Positions 63,156 through 64,000 of a DNA stretch of 64,000 nucleotides are shown here, one piece after another. Source of the DNA: Flavobacterium sp. CF136 (GTDB lineage Bacteria; Bacteroidota; Bacteroidia; Flavobacteriales; Flavobacteriaceae). The stretch lies in NCBI RefSeq assembly GCF_000282055.1, contig NZ_AKJZ01000041.1, forward strand, positions 47,164-111,163, read 5' to 3'. Each line of letters starts with the position of its first letter. The stretch's first letter is position 1. Under the pieces are notes generated by a model. The model saw only the letters and a list, made by a program, of their open reading frames with translations, was not told where the DNA came from and made no database searches. Both the position numbers and the translations under genes were made by a program.

Positions 63156-63988
63156 ATGAATTAAGGCATAAATTTGGTTTGGAATTACTTCTGAACCTGG
63201 CAAATATGGCGCGCAGCAGTTTTTATTATCATCAAAAACAAAGTAAATCACCTGATAAATATAAAGAAACTAAAGAACTGATTAAAGTCATTTATCAAAA
63301 GCATAAAGGACGTTATGGCTATAGAAGGATAACCGATGAACTGCAAAACAGAGGGTTGCTTATCAATCATAAAACAGTTCTCAGATTAATGAATCTATTA
63401 GGGCTGAAAAGTATTATTAGAGTAAAAAAGTATAAATCTTATAAAGGTGAAAATGGTAAAATAGCTCCAAATATACTAGAACGAAATTTTAAAGCAGAAG
63501 CTCCAAATCAAAAATGGGCAACCGATATCACAGAGTTCAACGTAGGGGGAAACAAATTATATTTATCACCAGTAATTGACTTGTTTAACGGGGAAATAAT
63601 CAGCTATGAACTCACAGAGAAACCAGTGTTCAATCAAGTAGTTATGATGCTGAAAAAAGCCTTTAGGAAAATACCGGATAATACAAATTTAATACTTCAT
63701 TCTGACCAAGGCTGGCAGTACCAGATGAGCCATTACCAGCATTTATTAAAACAAAAAGGAATCAAACAAAGTATGTCAAGAAAAGGAAACTGCTTAGATA
63801 ATGCAATTATTGAAAACTTCTTTGGAATATTAAAATCTGAAATGTTTTATACCCAAAAATTCAAATCAATAGAACAATTAAAAAAAGAAATTAATAGATA
63901 TATAATCTATTACAATAACGAAAGAATTAAATCAAATTTAAACAAAATGAGCCCGATAAAATATCGAGCTCATTATTATCAAATTTAA
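63113..63988 (+). CDS. IS3-family transposase subunit B (DDE integrase), read by -1 frameshift
   Basis: The frame is open from the slippery site; the segment ASSLNSSQEKSKAINELRHK then KFGLELLLNLANM bridges to the ATG-like starts, and the catalytic domain begins around 63179. A HTH_21-like linker (LINHKTVLRLMNLLGLKSII) precedes the rve integrase core: Asp in QKWATDITEFNVGGNKLYLS, Asp in LILHSDQGWQYQ and Glu in KGNCLDNAIIENFFGILKSE (D-D-E). The last block ends MSPIKYRAHY. The full transposase is the OrfAB fusion. Confidence 0.92.
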   Translation, partial: ASSLNSSQEKSKAINELRHKFGLELLLNLANMARSSFYYHQKQSKSPDKYKETKELIKVIYQKHKGRYGYRRITDELQNRGLLINHKTVLRLMNLLGLKSIIRVKKYKSYKGENGKIAPNILERNFKAEAPNQKWATDITEFNVGGNKLYLSPVIDLFNGEIISYELTEKPVFNQVVMMLKKAFRKIPDNTNLILHSDQGWQYQMSHYQHLLKQKGIKQSMSRKGNCLDNAIIENFFGILKSEMFYTQKFKSIEQLKKEINRYIIYYNNERIKSNLNKMSPIKYRAHYYQI

Positions 63989-64000
63989 TTATAAATTTGT

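Larger units (their letters stand above)
62594..64000 (+). mobile_element. IS3-family (IS150-like) insertion sequence, right end not in window
   Basis: The left end begins around 62594 (TGAACATGCCCCAAAAAGTT, then AGACAC). The GCCCCAAA...TTTGGGGC hairpin (62601-62629) followed by six T's (62631-62636) stands just before the transposase ATG. Two frames, an HTH protein and a DDE integrase, are linked by a -1 frameshift at A-AAA-AAG (63107-63113). The right terminal repeat is not reached by 64000. Confidence 0.85.

Overview
The window reads as a Flavobacterium-type genome (phylum Bacteroidota). The evidence is the AT-rich chromosomal part, TAnnTTTG-type -7 promoter elements, two TonB siderophore receptors, mnmE and prfA typical of Flavobacteriia, and mobile-element families confined to Bacteroidota (DUF3945, a Bacteroidota-style PRTRC cassette). 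No rRNA, tRNA or CRISPR array was seen.

Layout. (1) 1-11.5 kb, visibly richer in GC than the right half: the 5' part of a TonB-dependent receptor (minus), a LytTR response regulator with its LytS-type kinase (minus), a TetR regulator with strong TTCGAC/GTCGAA operators driving a TolC-HlyD-RND efflux operon (plus), a membrane protein of the Pycsar-effector (DUF5706) type, a second TetR regulator and an SRPBCC-like protein. (2) 11.5-16 kb: a PRTRC cassette (ThiF, B, a frameshifted companion, C, E, a small protein, SSB) on the minus strand, bounded by two GC-rich structured intergenic segments. (3) 16.2-27.8 kb: an anti-phage/addiction island with an AbiEii-type toxin and its HTH antitoxin; four consecutive minus-strand genes (a PD-(D/E)xK-like protein, a membrane-anchored helical protein, a HEPN/DUF4209-like protein and a Shedu nuclease); and, divergently, a giant Mrr-STAND NTPase of Avs-like architecture interrupted by one frameshift. 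(4) 28.0-33.0 kb: the decayed end of an integrative conjugative element, with a truncated TraG/VirD4 coupling protein fused head-on to a truncated DUF3945 gene, an intact DUF3945 gene, two small DNA-binding proteins, an excisionase-like protein and a tyrosine integrase that lies beside the 3' end of mnmE, the probable attachment site.

(5) 33.1-62.5 kb, AT-rich chromosome: mnmE, a universal stress protein, a membrane MutS-like ATPase, a HIT hydrolase, two TonB siderophore receptors, an MFS transporter, a small lipoprotein, topoisomerase III, a Fic/HTH pair (mobile mystery proteins B and A), a TetX-like flavin monooxygenase with an AraC regulator, a pectinesterase, several hypotheticals, a haem-binding lipoprotein, an M1 aminopeptidase, then an ApeA-like HEPN protein and a TIR/deoxyribosyltransferase-like protein (possible second defence locus), and prfA preceded by a structured RNA-like element. 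(6) From about 62.6 kb an IS3-family (IS150-like) insertion sequence with a classic A-AAA-AAG frameshift site runs to or past the window end.

Most likely new biology: the four-gene minus-strand cluster at 17.4-23.0 kb, the broken Mrr-STAND gene at 23.4-27.8 kb, and the HEPN protein with an EF-hand-like loop at 58.3-60.1 kb. All functional calls rest on motifs read by eye; no database search was possible.
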